A stretch of DNA of 55,037 nucleotides from Bacteroidales bacterium (GTDB lineage Bacteria; Bacteroidota; Bacteroidia; Bacteroidales; F082). The stretch spans positions 1-55,037 of the forward strand of contig CAAGIO010000007.1 in the NCBI GenBank assembly GCA_900769945.1, in the 5' to 3' direction. This document shows, piece by piece, positions 1 through 10,300 of the stretch (positions within the stretch are counted from its first letter, which is position 1; the number at the start of each line of letters is the position of its first letter). The translations under genes and the position numbers were made by a program. The notes beneath the pieces are model-generated. The model saw nothing but the letters and a program-made list of their open reading frames with translations, was not told where the DNA came from and did not search any database.

Positions 1-231
1 GGACATATCGGTCTGAAGACCATCCCTCGGCGCAGCACATTGTCAGACGCGAACGCCAGGCGGTCAGAAAAGTTCTTTGAGGACGTATATCGTGACCTTT
101 ATGACGCCAACAGGGAGACTCTTTCCTCGGACAGCCGCCGGAAGACACGTAGATACAATAAAGGGGCTTATCCATACTACAAATGTTGCCCAAACACTTA
201 CATTCAAGGGGTTGAGATAGGTGAGTTATGA
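1..231 (+). pseudogene. IS4-type transposase remnant (5' end outside window)
   Basis: Frame 1 is open from the window edge and reads GHIGLKTIPRRSTLSDANAR, then RRSEKFFEDVYRDLY and a TLSSDSR motif. This matches, from memory, the N-terminal DUF4372-type region of IS4 family transposases of Bacteroidetes, where a 'STLSDAN' stretch precedes the first catalytic Asp region. After about base 140 the reading no longer resembles a transposase: the DSTT-type catalytic segment expected next is absent, and the frame ends at a TGA at 229-231. The element therefore seems to have been cut by deletion or recombination, leaving only a fragment. The rest of the element to the left cannot be seen. No terminal inverted repeat was found on the right side. 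Confidence 0.6.
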
Positions 232-548
232 TTTAGCGGACAGTAATAAAATGAAACAACTTGAACTCTGTGAGGAGCCAATAGTCAACGGACGATGGTT
301 CTGGGTAGTATGCGGTATGCTTGAGAGAGGAGGTATGAGGATTACGCAGGGCTATAGTCCATATCAATACTCAATAGATAATCAATGGACTATCTTCCAT
401 CACCACATCTCCCACACTTATTATTATGACAAGCACTTATATTATTGTGTTTTCCGGACAGCAAAAAAGAGCTTGGGTTTTCTCCAAGCTCTTTCAATAA
501 ATACAAGAAGAAGAGATATGCACTTCAAATGAGGTGCATAGAATTTCT
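232..548. other. Non-coding gap between IS remnant and peptidase operon
   Basis: This stretch holds an open frame (221-532, plus) with no recognisable domain and low-complexity Tyr/His content, which runs through a strong hairpin. I judge it not to be a gene. The only supported element is the minus-strand terminator at 463-494. The rest may be debris from the IS remnant on its left. Confidence 0.5.
463..494 (-). terminator. Rho-independent terminator of the C25 peptidase operon
   Basis: A perfect 11-bp inverted repeat, AAAGAGCTTGG (466-476) and CCAAGCTCTTT (484-494), encloses a 7-nt loop. Read on the minus strand the hairpin is followed by a T run (complement of the A run at 463-468), as an intrinsic terminator needs. 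It lies about 55 bases past the stop codon of the last peptidase gene, so it should end the three-gene transcript. Confidence 0.85.
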
Positions 549-3500
549 TTAACGGACAACGACTTTCTCCACCTTATCGCCTATTTTCACGAAATAAAGG
601 CCTGGTGTGAGTGCGGTGACATTCATATCTACGCTGCCTGACACTGCATCTATGCGCATCTGTTCCTGTCCGAGACTGTTATATATCACCACATCTGTAG
701 TCACATCACCGAGTTCAAGGTGAAGCACATCGTTTGCAGGGTTAGGATACACCATCTGACTTGTCTCCTTCACCTCAGTGACGTCGGTGATGACTGTTGT
801 TGGTGGGAAAGTGACATTATCAATCCAGGCGCAGTCGGAGCCGCCTTCCATCGAAGAGTCCTTCTCGTACTTCCATTTCAGGGTATGTGTGCCTGCAGGT
901 ATTGAATACGAGGCCATTGTCCAGCCAACCTCTCCTGACCATCTGTCTTTCATTTCGTTATCAACATAGAAATATAAGAAGTCGTAGCTATCTTCAGATG
1001 ACACTTTATAGTAGAAGCTAAACTCGGCTGCCTGATTAAAATCAGAAGTTATTGTGAGTGATGAGGACTCATAGTTTCCTATAGAGCCTGAGTTGGCGCA
1101 GTATTGTCCTTCGTAAGAGTTCTGGTTGACGACATACCAAGGTCTTGTGGCGTCGTTCTGCCAGTCGAAGGCCTCGAAATTGCCTGACTCAAAGCCTTCC
1201 ATTATCTGTCCTATGCCAAGGCCATAGTTGTCTTGCACGAGATACAAGTCGCAGCCGTTATCCACGTATGAGGCGAAAGGAAGTTGGTAAACGCTGCCCA
1301 CCATTGCTGCCTCGGAGAGTGCGAAGACGAAGTCGGCGGAGAACTCGGTATCGGCTTCAACGACGTCGAACGACCATGAGCTCTGTTCCGGAGTGATGAC
1401 GTCGTGTGAGTTGAACACGCTGAGCACCACATTATTAGCGGCAGCATTACCTTCGTTCTTGAAAGTGAAACGTAGGGTAGCGTTTTCACCCGGATTCAGG
1501 CTAAAGCCGTTTTCAGTGATAAGCTCGGCATTGACGAAGGAGATAACGGGGGCATATAGGAAAGTGTTGAAATGGCTCTCCCAAGTGTCGGTGCCGTCGG
1601 TGCATGAAATGTTGAAACGCACCTTAGTGTTGTTTGGGATACATTCTGCCACGTGGAACGGGAACACATTTTCCAATGTAACGCTTTGGTTTCCTGCTAT
1701 TTCAGCGATTGTCGTTGATGTCTGTGAGAACGACACTAATTCGCTATCGCAGGAGATAGTGGCGGTGACATTAGAGGTGTTGACATTACCGACGTTTTTC
1801 AGCACGAGGTTAAAAGCATAGTCGTTAGCATATTCCAATTGTTGTGCGCCGTTTGTGAGGGAGTAGTCGTTATAGACAACGAAAGCGGAGTTGTTTGGCA
1901 CAGAGATTATCTCTTTGGTCTGCGGGTAAGCGTTTACGCCGGTGACCTTCATCAGCATTGTACCGACGTTATTGATACCGCCTTCTATCTCCAGTTCCAC
2001 GGCACCGTTCTCATCGGTATATCCAAGAGCCAAAGTCTCATCACCATTGAGGAGGATGCAGCGGAAGTTCTTTTGTCCCACGCCTTCTGGGTTAGTGACA
2101 GTCACGCTGATGGTCTGTGTGCCGACCACGACTTCTGACTGGCAGTCAACGGTGGCATCGAAAGGCTCTCCGAGCCAAGGGCTGCAGGCGCCGTCGCCGA
2201 GCACATGGATGTCGTAGAAGTTCCAACGGAGTGCGCCTTCTTCCCACTGTCCGGGTGCTGTGACCCAAGGTGCTGTGGCGCATTTGCTTTCCGACAATGT
2301 GCAACCGAGATAATCGATACGGTCGTTATATTGTGCGTCGGTCATCTCTCTTTCGAGGTGTGCGCCCGGTCCTTCCGTCTGTCCCTCGTTGAACCAGCCG
2401 TAACGTGAGTTACCGATGACGGCGACAGCGAAGTTCTGTATCCTCACCATCTTCTCAAGGATACACTCCTCATCGAAGGCGCCGCAGTCGCAGCCTTGCG
2501 AATGGAAGAAGGTGTAGTTATGGTCGGTGCCGTTAGCTCCTGAGAAGTCGCTGTTAGAGATGCTGTACCATCCGGCGACATAGCCTGAGTTGGCATGGCC
2601 GTCATGATGTACATAGCCCTTACCGTTGTTGATAGCGTTCTTCAATGCCGAAGGGCTCCATGTGCCTTGTTCCTCATAAAGACGCGTGAACTCATAATAT
2701 TCCGGGAATCCTATAGTGGTGTAGCCGTTGTCGCTGCGCTCACCGATGAGAAGCTCAAGATAGTCTGAGCCGTTTGATTCGGGGTCATCATAAAGATGTT
2801 CGCCGGCGAGAATCACCCTCTCGAACTCACCAAGGACAGGATTCTGCTGGTATGACATGCTCTTATGAATCATATTCTGGAGTTCGGTGCTGTTCTTGAA
2901 CGACATACGGCTGATGCCAATCTCCGGAAGGAGGTCGTCCTCACCCGGCTCTCCCCATCTCGTGTTACCATTGTCGTTCCAAGTGCCGTCAAGGCCGGCA
3001 TAGTAAAGGTCAGCAGGGATATTGTTGCTCTCCTGATTGCCTCCGCCTGATGTCACATGGCAATAGAAACCTCTATAAGGAATGATATCGATATCACCGG
3101 CAATCACCACCATCATGATGCCGTTGTTTTGATATTCCTGAATGATGAAGTTACGAATCATCTCCTTATTATCGGCACCGGTGGAAACAGAGTAAACATC
3201 CTCGACAGAGACGATGTTGTTACGAAGTCCGATGCTACTATAATACTCACGATACTCGTTGAAATCGTTGATATACTGTTGACCTGTAATGATAAGCAAG
3301 TCGTAGATGTTCACCTCTCTGCCTCTAACATCATAAGAGTCAATCATCTCAGGGTTTTGAGCGAGACGCATGACGCTGTTCTTCACAGAAGGTGTGGCCC
3401 ACAGCATGGCATCATTGGCGGCCTTTGAGGCCTTAACGTTGACGCGTACATCGACAGTCTGTGCATACATCACCTTGCCTGTTGCCGGCACGTATTGTAC

Positions 3501-3941
3501 AGGTGTGAATGATGAGAAGGCGAAGGCGAAGCCGTTCTTATACTGTGTAGTAAGAACACCATGATTCTCAACAGGATAGATACTTCTTGACGAATATACG
3601 CTCTCGTTCTTTATCAATTCTCTTGCACCTGTGTCGTTAGTGGTTCGTGACGGCTGGTAAGGGAAGAGATTCACGCTGCCTTCTATCTCAACGAAATCAG
3701 AGAGTACAACCTCGATAGATTCCGCCTCAGTGCCTTGAGGGAGCAAAAGGCTGACAGAGTGGTAAGGTAATGAAGGGCATCCAGCTTCTGCTGTCAACAT
3801 ACAGTCTTCAAACGACATCTGTTGATACCCTCTAAATTCTGTAATCGTCGGATTGTCAAAACGATATGTCTTCTCAACAGTCTGAGAATACATCATCATG
3901 CTCATGGCAATCAGAAACACGAAAAAAGATAGTTTTTTCAT
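549..3941 (-). CDS. Gingipain-like C25 family cysteine peptidase with T9SS sorting tail (copy 1)
   Basis: This is a predicted secreted cysteine endopeptidase of 1130 residues. A Sec signal peptide lies at residues 1-19 (MKKLSFFVFLIAMSMMMYSQ). A C25-type propeptide region (about 30-190) precedes the catalytic domain (about 210-590). The likely dyad is His449 in YVHHDGHAN and Cys484 in SQGCDCGAFD, placed by comparison with the gingipain GHG and NCC motifs. After it come Ig/CARDB-like repeats (about 600-900) and a jelly-roll 'cleaved adhesin'/MAM-like domain (about 925-1045, starting GFESGNF). A type A T9SS sorting domain closes the protein (about 1061-1130: VYPNPAND ... GLYFVKI ... KVVVR). It should be exported by the Sec and Por machinery and fixed to, or released from, the outer surface. 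It is the last gene of a three-gene operon, 24 bases after copy 2. Substrate specificity cannot be told from the sequence. Confidence 0.87.
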   Translation of the reverse strand: MKKLSFFVFLIAMSMMMYSQTVEKTYRFDNPTITEFRGYQQMSFEDCMLTAEAGCPSLPYHSVSLLLPQGTEAESIEVVLSDFVEIEGSVNLFPYQPSRTTNDTGARELIKNESVYSSRSIYPVENHGVLTTQYKNGFAFAFSSFTPVQYVPATGKVMYAQTVDVRVNVKASKAANDAMLWATPSVKNSVMRLAQNPEMIDSYDVRGREVNIYDLLIITGQQYINDFNEYREYYSSIGLRNNIVSVEDVYSVSTGADNKEMIRNFIIQEYQNNGIMMVVIAGDIDIIPYRGFYCHVTSGGGNQESNNIPADLYYAGLDGTWNDNGNTRWGEPGEDDLLPEIGISRMSFKNSTELQNMIHKSMSYQQNPVLGEFERVILAGEHLYDDPESNGSDYLELLIGERSDNGYTTIGFPEYYEFTRLYEEQGTWSPSALKNAINNGKGYVHHDGHANSGYVAGWYSISNSDFSGANGTDHNYTFFHSQGCDCGAFDEECILEKMVRIQNFAVAVIGNSRYGWFNEGQTEGPGAHLEREMTDAQYNDRIDYLGCTLSESKCATAPWVTAPGQWEEGALRWNFYDIHVLGDGACSPWLGEPFDATVDCQSEVVVGTQTISVTVTNPEGVGQKNFRCILLNGDETLALGYTDENGAVELEIEGGINNVGTMLMKVTGVNAYPQTKEIISVPNNSAFVVYNDYSLTNGAQQLEYANDYAFNLVLKNVGNVNTSNVTATISCDSELVSFSQTSTTIAEIAGNQSVTLENVFPFHVAECIPNNTKVRFNISCTDGTDTWESHFNTFLYAPVISFVNAELITENGFSLNPGENATLRFTFKNEGNAAANNVVLSVFNSHDVITPEQSSWSFDVVEADTEFSADFVFALSEAAMVGSVYQLPFASYVDNGCDLYLVQDNYGLGIGQIMEGFESGNFEAFDWQNDATRPWYVVNQNSYEGQYCANSGSIGNYESSSLTITSDFNQAAEFSFYYKVSSEDSYDFLYFYVDNEMKDRWSGEVGWTMASYSIPAGTHTLKWKYEKDSSMEGGSDCAWIDNVTFPPTTVITDVTEVKETSQMVYPNPANDVLHLELGDVTTDVVIYNSLGQEQMRIDAVSGSVDMNVTALTPGLYFVKIGDKVEKVVVR

Positions 3942-3965
3942 TGTAAAGATTTTTTAATGATACAA

Positions 3966-6900
3966 TTATTTAATTATTATTTTCCTTGTCGTATTATTAG
4001 TTTTTAAGAGATACATGCCCGGGCTCACATTGTCGAGTCGGATATTCAAGAACGAAGGGGCTTCATCATTCTGATACAGCACTTTACCTGTCAAGTCGAA
4101 GATAATCACTTGGTTGTTTTCTTCAGGCATTTCTATTGAGAAAGTGCCGTTATTGGGGTTAGGATATAATGTGAACGACTCCTCATCGTTGGTTCTGACG
4201 TCGAGAATGATTGTTGTAGGAGGAAGGGTGATGTTATCGAGCCATGCACAGTCGCTGCCCCCGACAGTGTTTCCGTCCTTGGCGTACATCCATTTCAGGG
4301 CATGGCTGCCGTAACTAACCGGGAAGGTGTATTGTGCCCATGCCTTATTTCCTGACCATTCGCCTTGCAGCTCATCATCGATATAGAAGAAGAGTTTGTC
4401 GAAGCCAGATTCTGATGACACTTTCCTGAAGAACGAGACGCTGTCGTCCTTAAACATCACAACATCGAGCACGAGTGATGCGTTTTCATTATCTCCTATA
4501 GGGCTTGACACCACGCAATAGTCGCCTTGGTACGGTGATTCTGTTGTCACCATCCAAGGAGCGTTGCCGTCGAACCTCCAATCGTAGGAGGAGAAGTCGC
4601 CGGTCTCGAAGCCTTCCATCGAGTGTCCTATAGAGATGCCGAACACGTCTTCACACACGTAATCGCCCTGTTGCGCCATGATATTCAGTTGATAAACAAC
4701 ATCTTGTTCAACATCTTCGGAGAGAGAGACGATGAAGTCAAACTCTGCTGTCTCCCCGAAAGGTATAGTTTCCACCGAAGACTCTTCTTTGTCGATGGTC
4801 ACTTCGGGGTGAAGGTTTTCAACGAAGAACCTCACTTCTTTAGAGTCGCTGCCACCAATATTCTTCACTATGAACTTTACTGAGGCGGTCTCACCCGGAT
4901 CGATGCTATGGTTGTTGTTTTCATCATCAGAGATAACGATTTGTGTGATGTCGAAGGCAGGTGCCGAGGCCTTGATCTCGAACTCGCTTGTCCATGTGTT
5001 GTCGCCATCGGAGCAAGTGAGGGTGAAAGGCACCACCATACCGTCAGGGATATTGTCGCTCACCGAGAAAGAGAAGTGAGCATTGGAATATGTCTCAAGG
5101 CTTGCGACAGAAGGTATCACAGTCTGTCCTTCTGTTATTGTGACATATTGAGGCAATGTGCATGAGAGCGATGCTGAGACATCTGAGGCGGTGACATTTC
5201 CGAAGTTCTTCACTGCAACATCGAAATCGTAATCACTGTCATATTCCATGTTTTGCAGAGAGCAGTCTTCGAAGATGACGTAAGGGGTGTCATACAGTTG
5301 TGTCTGCACATCGACAGACTGTGGCCATGCGTTCTGTCCTGACACGAGGAGTTTCATCTGTCCTATGACGCTGAGGTTGTTATCGAAACGTATATCAGCG
5401 ATGCCTTCTTCGTTTGTGAAGGCGAATCCGAGGCAGGTGGTGTCGTCATACAGGCCGCATTTGAAGTTTTGGAGAGGCTGTCCGTTTTCATCTGTCACGG
5501 TGACCAAGGTGTTTTGTGAGCCGGCCATGATAACATCTTCCTTATTAATATAAGGTGTAAACGGCTCGTTGAGCCAAGGAAGTGTTGCGCCATCACCGAG
5601 GATATTGAGGTCGTAGAAGTTCCAGCGCAGCGAGGAGTTCTCTCCGTTAATAATGTTGACCCAAGGAGCTGTCTGTGTCTTTGCTTCTGTGAGTGCGAGA
5701 GCGAGGTTAGGCATCTTCTCGGTATATTGGGCGTCAACGAACTCTCTGTGTAGGTGTGCTGACGGTCCGTTGTTTGTACCGGGTGCGAACCAGCCGTAGC
5801 GAGAGTTGCCGATAGCGGCGACGCAGAAGTTCTGTATCAGCGCCATCTCTTCCATGATGCAGTCGTTCTCATCGAATGCGCCGGCGATGCAGCCATGCGA
5901 ATAGAAGAAGGTGTAGTTATGTTCCACGCCATCGACATGCGAGAAGTTGTTATCGGTGATATCCGAGCAATACCAGCCGGCTACATAATCCCAGCCGGCG
6001 TGTCCGGCATGGTGTGTGAACTGTCCGCCCTCATTCACCGCTGCCATCAGGCCAGAGCCGATGACCTGCCCGTCTTCCTCATAAACCGTATGGAAGTCAT
6101 AGTCTTCCGGAATACCTGTTGTGACATAGCCATACTCATCGTGATAACCAATAACCATATTCATATATTGGCTTCCGTATGTAGGTCCTGTATCGCTCAT
6201 CCACTCACCTCCTAAGTTGACACGTGTAAACTCTCCAAGCACCGGCGACTGCTGGTACGATAATGTCTTATGAATCATATTCGTCTGTTCTGTCTGTGTC
6301 TGGAACGGCAGGCGAGCCACGCCAATCTCAGGGAGCAGGTCATCTTCTCCAACCTCACCCCAGAGATAGTTATCGTTATCATTCCAACTGCCGTCGAGGC
6401 CTGCAAAGTAGAGGTCAGCAGGTATGCCCTCATCAACATATTGGTCTGAGACATAGCAGTATAAGCCGCGATAAGGCACCACGCTGACATCACCGCCGAG
6501 GATAAGGGTGCTGATACCGCTGTTCTGATACTCTTGAATGACGTAGTTACGCACTTTCTCCGCATCATCGCTGCCGCTCATGGAAGCGTAGATATCCTCA
6601 ACCGTTGCAACGCGTGTGAGGTATCCGATGCTGTTATAATAAGTTACATACTCGCTAAAGCCCTCCACGAACTGGCTTGAGGTGATGACGAGGTTGTCGT
6701 ATTCAGGCACCTGACGCACTCCGGCTTTCGCATTATCGTAGCTCTCAAGCATCTCCGGGTTGTGTGCGAGCCTCCTCACGCTGCTAACAACCGGGACAGT
6801 GTTTTTTAGCATTGAGAGACAATCCTTTCGTGATGCCTCAGCATGCACCGTCACCTTTACAGTGGTCGCATACGTAATCTTTCCTGTCGAAGGGATATAT

Positions 6901-7346
6901 CTCACAGGAGTAAACGATGAGAAAGCAAAGCCATAGCCGTTCTTATATTGTGTAGAGAGGCGACCTTGCCTGCTCGACGGATAATCCGCCTTCGACATGT
7001 AACAAGCCTCATTCTTATAAAACACAAACTCGTCAGCCTTTGAATACGGCATGTCGGATTGTTTAGGAAGGAGCATGTATTCGCCTTCAACCTCCTCATA
7101 GTCAAGGAACTCTATTTCAACAGAGGAAGCCTCCGTTCCAGCCGGGAGCATCAGGCTCACCGAACACCATGGAAGGCTCGGGCATCCCGGCTCCGCCATC
7201 TGCATACAGCCGTCAAAACTTATTAAAGCATAATCACCGACAGCAGTAATCGACGGATTATCAAAATGATACAGTTTCTCTACCGATTGAGCTGATAAAA
7301 TGGTGCAAGCCATCATCAGCATTAGAAAGAATTGTAATTTCTTCAT
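3966..7346 (-). CDS. Gingipain-like C25 family cysteine peptidase with T9SS sorting tail (copy 2)
   Basis: This 1126-residue paralogue of its two neighbours has the same order of parts. The signal peptide is about residues 1-19, ending near LSAQS. A propeptide and a C25 catalytic domain follow, with probable dyad His449 (FTHHAGHAG) and Cys486 (SHGCIAGAFD). Ig/CARDB-like repeats, a GFETGDF jelly-roll domain and a T9SS tail (LYPNPNNGTF ... GMYLLKT ... KIIIK) complete it. It is the most divergent copy around the active site. The second Cys of the GCDCGAFD motif in copies 1 and 3 is Ala-Gly here, and the NEGQTEGP segment after the GNSRYGWF motif is replaced by APGTNNGP. This suggests different specificity. 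Its ATG overlaps the stop of copy 3 (ATGA), so the two are translationally coupled. Confidence 0.87.
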   Translation of the reverse strand: MKKLQFFLMLMMACTILSAQSVEKLYHFDNPSITAVGDYALISFDGCMQMAEPGCPSLPWCSVSLMLPAGTEASSVEIEFLDYEEVEGEYMLLPKQSDMPYSKADEFVFYKNEACYMSKADYPSSRQGRLSTQYKNGYGFAFSSFTPVRYIPSTGKITYATTVKVTVHAEASRKDCLSMLKNTVPVVSSVRRLAHNPEMLESYDNAKAGVRQVPEYDNLVITSSQFVEGFSEYVTYYNSIGYLTRVATVEDIYASMSGSDDAEKVRNYVIQEYQNSGISTLILGGDVSVVPYRGLYCYVSDQYVDEGIPADLYFAGLDGSWNDNDNYLWGEVGEDDLLPEIGVARLPFQTQTEQTNMIHKTLSYQQSPVLGEFTRVNLGGEWMSDTGPTYGSQYMNMVIGYHDEYGYVTTGIPEDYDFHTVYEEDGQVIGSGLMAAVNEGGQFTHHAGHAGWDYVAGWYCSDITDNNFSHVDGVEHNYTFFYSHGCIAGAFDENDCIMEEMALIQNFCVAAIGNSRYGWFAPGTNNGPSAHLHREFVDAQYTEKMPNLALALTEAKTQTAPWVNIINGENSSLRWNFYDLNILGDGATLPWLNEPFTPYINKEDVIMAGSQNTLVTVTDENGQPLQNFKCGLYDDTTCLGFAFTNEEGIADIRFDNNLSVIGQMKLLVSGQNAWPQSVDVQTQLYDTPYVIFEDCSLQNMEYDSDYDFDVAVKNFGNVTASDVSASLSCTLPQYVTITEGQTVIPSVASLETYSNAHFSFSVSDNIPDGMVVPFTLTCSDGDNTWTSEFEIKASAPAFDITQIVISDDENNNHSIDPGETASVKFIVKNIGGSDSKEVRFFVENLHPEVTIDKEESSVETIPFGETAEFDFIVSLSEDVEQDVVYQLNIMAQQGDYVCEDVFGISIGHSMEGFETGDFSSYDWRFDGNAPWMVTTESPYQGDYCVVSSPIGDNENASLVLDVVMFKDDSVSFFRKVSSESGFDKLFFYIDDELQGEWSGNKAWAQYTFPVSYGSHALKWMYAKDGNTVGGSDCAWLDNITLPPTTIILDVRTNDEESFTLYPNPNNGTFSIEMPEENNQVIIFDLTGKVLYQNDEAPSFLNIRLDNVSPGMYLLKTNNTTRKIIIK

Positions 7347-10300
7347 TGTATAACAATTATTTGTTTAGTAATATTGTTTATCCTCACGAAATAGATTCCG
7401 GGGTTTATACCTTGAATATCAATATTTTGTAAAGACGAAGCATCATTATCTCTATAAATCATCTTTCCCATCACATCATAAACACACACGTCGTTATGTT
7501 CATTTTGTGTTCTGACGAAGAAGGAGCCATTATTAGGGTTAGGGAAGACGATGGTTTCTTGTTCGTCGGGCAGTTCATCATCTGATAGCACTATCACTGT
7601 GTTGAGCGGGAACGACACATTATCTATATAAGCGACATCGAGGCCGGCGGAGCCATTAGGCGACTTGTCGTAACGCCATTCGAGCCTATGTGTTCCTGCG
7701 GTGACGTTGTAGCTCACCATCTGCCATTCGTTGTCTCCTGACCACCATTCCTGCATGACGTCATCGATGAAGAAGGCGAGATAGTCCCTCCTCACCTCCG
7801 TGGATGTCTTGAAGAAGAACGATATTTCGCCATCTTGGCTGACGTTGGCGTATATCACGAGTGAGGAAATCTCGTCATCGTCTATTGCGCCGGAACGTGC
7901 GGAGAAAGAGCCTTCAAAGGAGTCCTCATCGGTGATTGTCCAAGGGCTGTCGCCTTCCATCTGCCATTGAAGCATAGAGAAATCGCCTGTCTCGAAGCCG
8001 TCTATCAGGAAGCCTATCGTCATGGTGTACAGCATGTTATGCGAGTATTCCCCGCATCTAACCTCCGAGGTGAAGTTCACTATGGTGCTATTTGGAGCGT
8101 TTTCGGAGACATGTAATGTTATCTCGGTCTCCGTCTCCTCACCCGCCGCTATCTCCGGCAGGACAAAGCTGTTGTTATCCATGGTGATATATTGGCTGTC
8201 GCAAGTAAGGTCCAACGACACTGCCTCAGCCTTGGTGCCTCCGTTATTCTTTATCTTCACCAACAGCGATGCTGTCTCTCCGGCCTCTACCACTCCATTG
8301 CCGTTGCCGTCTGACTCCACGCACGACATTGAGAGCACCTCCACTTCGGGAGCCGCCACAGGGTATCCGAACGAGTTATACCAATAGCCGTCGCCATCAG
8401 TAACGGTGACATTCAGCGACAGCCCCCAGCCATCAGGCACGTTATGGTTCAGCACAAGCTCGAAGGCGTTGAAGATGGTGTCAACGGACATGCCCTCGAT
8501 ATGCTCCATATCTCCCTCTATCTTTATGAATTTGAAGAAGGTAGGCGAGCAGCATTGTACTGTGGCATGAATGTTATCCGTCGCAGCCATTCCCCAGTTG
8601 CGGAGCACGAGGTCGAACGACACAGTCTCACCGAACTCCACGAGCCCGTCGCCGTCCTCATCATCAGCTAACATTGCGAGGGGTTTGACAAAGGCGGTGT
8701 TTTCGTCTAACGTCTCTATGACGAAATAACGCAGGAAGGAGTTCATTCCCGTGACATAGAGGAACAGCTGTCCCACCTCGTTGAGAGGCTCGATAAAGTC
8801 AATGACAGCATGACCGTCTTCGTCGGTGACAGACTCTCCGAGTTTTATGTTGTTGCAATATACGGCGCAGCGGTAGTTTTTAAGAGGCTGTCCTTGGTGT
8901 GACACCTGCACTTCTGTTGATGTCGTCCCGAGGAGCAGCGCCGGCTCATAGTTCACTTTCGCATTGAAAGGCTCGTCATGCCAAGGTGACACCGCCACAT
9001 CGCCGAGGATGTTGAGGTCGTAAAAGTTCCAGCGCAGTGCGCCTTCCTCATGTTGTCCCGGCGCGGTGACCCACGGTGCCGTGCTGCACTTGCCTTGTGT
9101 CATCGCTAAGCCTATGAAAGGTATCCTGTCAGACCAGAATGCGTCCGTCATCTCACGTTCGAGGTGGCATGACGGTCCTTCTGTCTGTCCCTCGTTGAAC
9201 CAGCCATAACGCGAGTTGCCTATAGCGCATACTGCGAAGTTCTCTATCGTCGTCATCTTCTCCAAGATGCTGTTGCTGTCGAAAGCGCCGCAGTCACAGC
9301 CGTGGGTGTGGAAGAAGGTGTAGTTATGTCCCTTGCCATCAGCGCCGGAGAAAGCCGATGCCGTCATAGTGCCGCCATACCAGCCGGCGACATAGTCGGA
9401 GTTAGCATGTCCCGAATGATGGACGTATCCCACACCGGCGTTGATGGCATTACGGAGGTTCTGCCCGCTCCAGTCGCCATTCTCATGATACAGCCTCACG
9501 AAGTTATAATCCTCATCAATACCCGTTGTGGTATATCCGTTATCACTATGAGTACCAACGAGAAGCTCTAAATATTGGCTTCCTAAGGTATAAGGGTTGT
9601 CATGAAGCTTCTCGCCGCCAAGCACCACAGTGCGGAACTCCCCTTCGACGGGCGACAACTGATATTTCATCGTCTTATTGATAAGATGTCCAAGCTGTGT
9701 CACATTATTAAAAGGCATACGCGCGACACCTATCTCCGGAAGGAGGTCGTCCTCCCCTATCTCACCCCAGAGCTCATCGCCGTCATCGTTCCAGCTTCCA
9801 TCGAGAGCCGCATAGTACAGGTCGGCAGGAATATTGTCACTCGTGACATGGCTTCCTCCAGAAAGGACATCACAATAAAGTCCACGATAAGGCACAATGC
9901 CTACATCGCCTCCGAGAAGCACCATCATGATGTCGTTATCACTATATTCTCTGATGATGAAATTTCTTATCTTCTCTTGATTATCAGCACCTTGCATCGT
10001 AGAATAGACAGAGTCGAGAGAGATGACGCGTGTCCTGAGATTTCTGTTTGAATAGAAACTCTTGTAGTCGGAGAACTCCTCCACAAACTCATCGCCGGTG
10101 ATAACGAGCAGTTCATATCCGTTAAGATTTCGTGACACGAGTTCTTTATCCTTAATATTATATGATTGTAACATTTCAGGGTTTTGCACTAACGACAGCA
10201 CCTTATTGATATTCTCTTGGCGGGCTGACACGGGCAGTGCAGCATCGTCGTTATCATGCACTTTGACGCGCACCACTACTTTTCCGGCCATCATGAGCCT

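Noticed and set aside
221..532. 103-residue plus-strand open frame after the IS remnant
   Set aside because: No recognisable domain, Tyr/His-rich composition, and it passes through the operon terminator hairpin.
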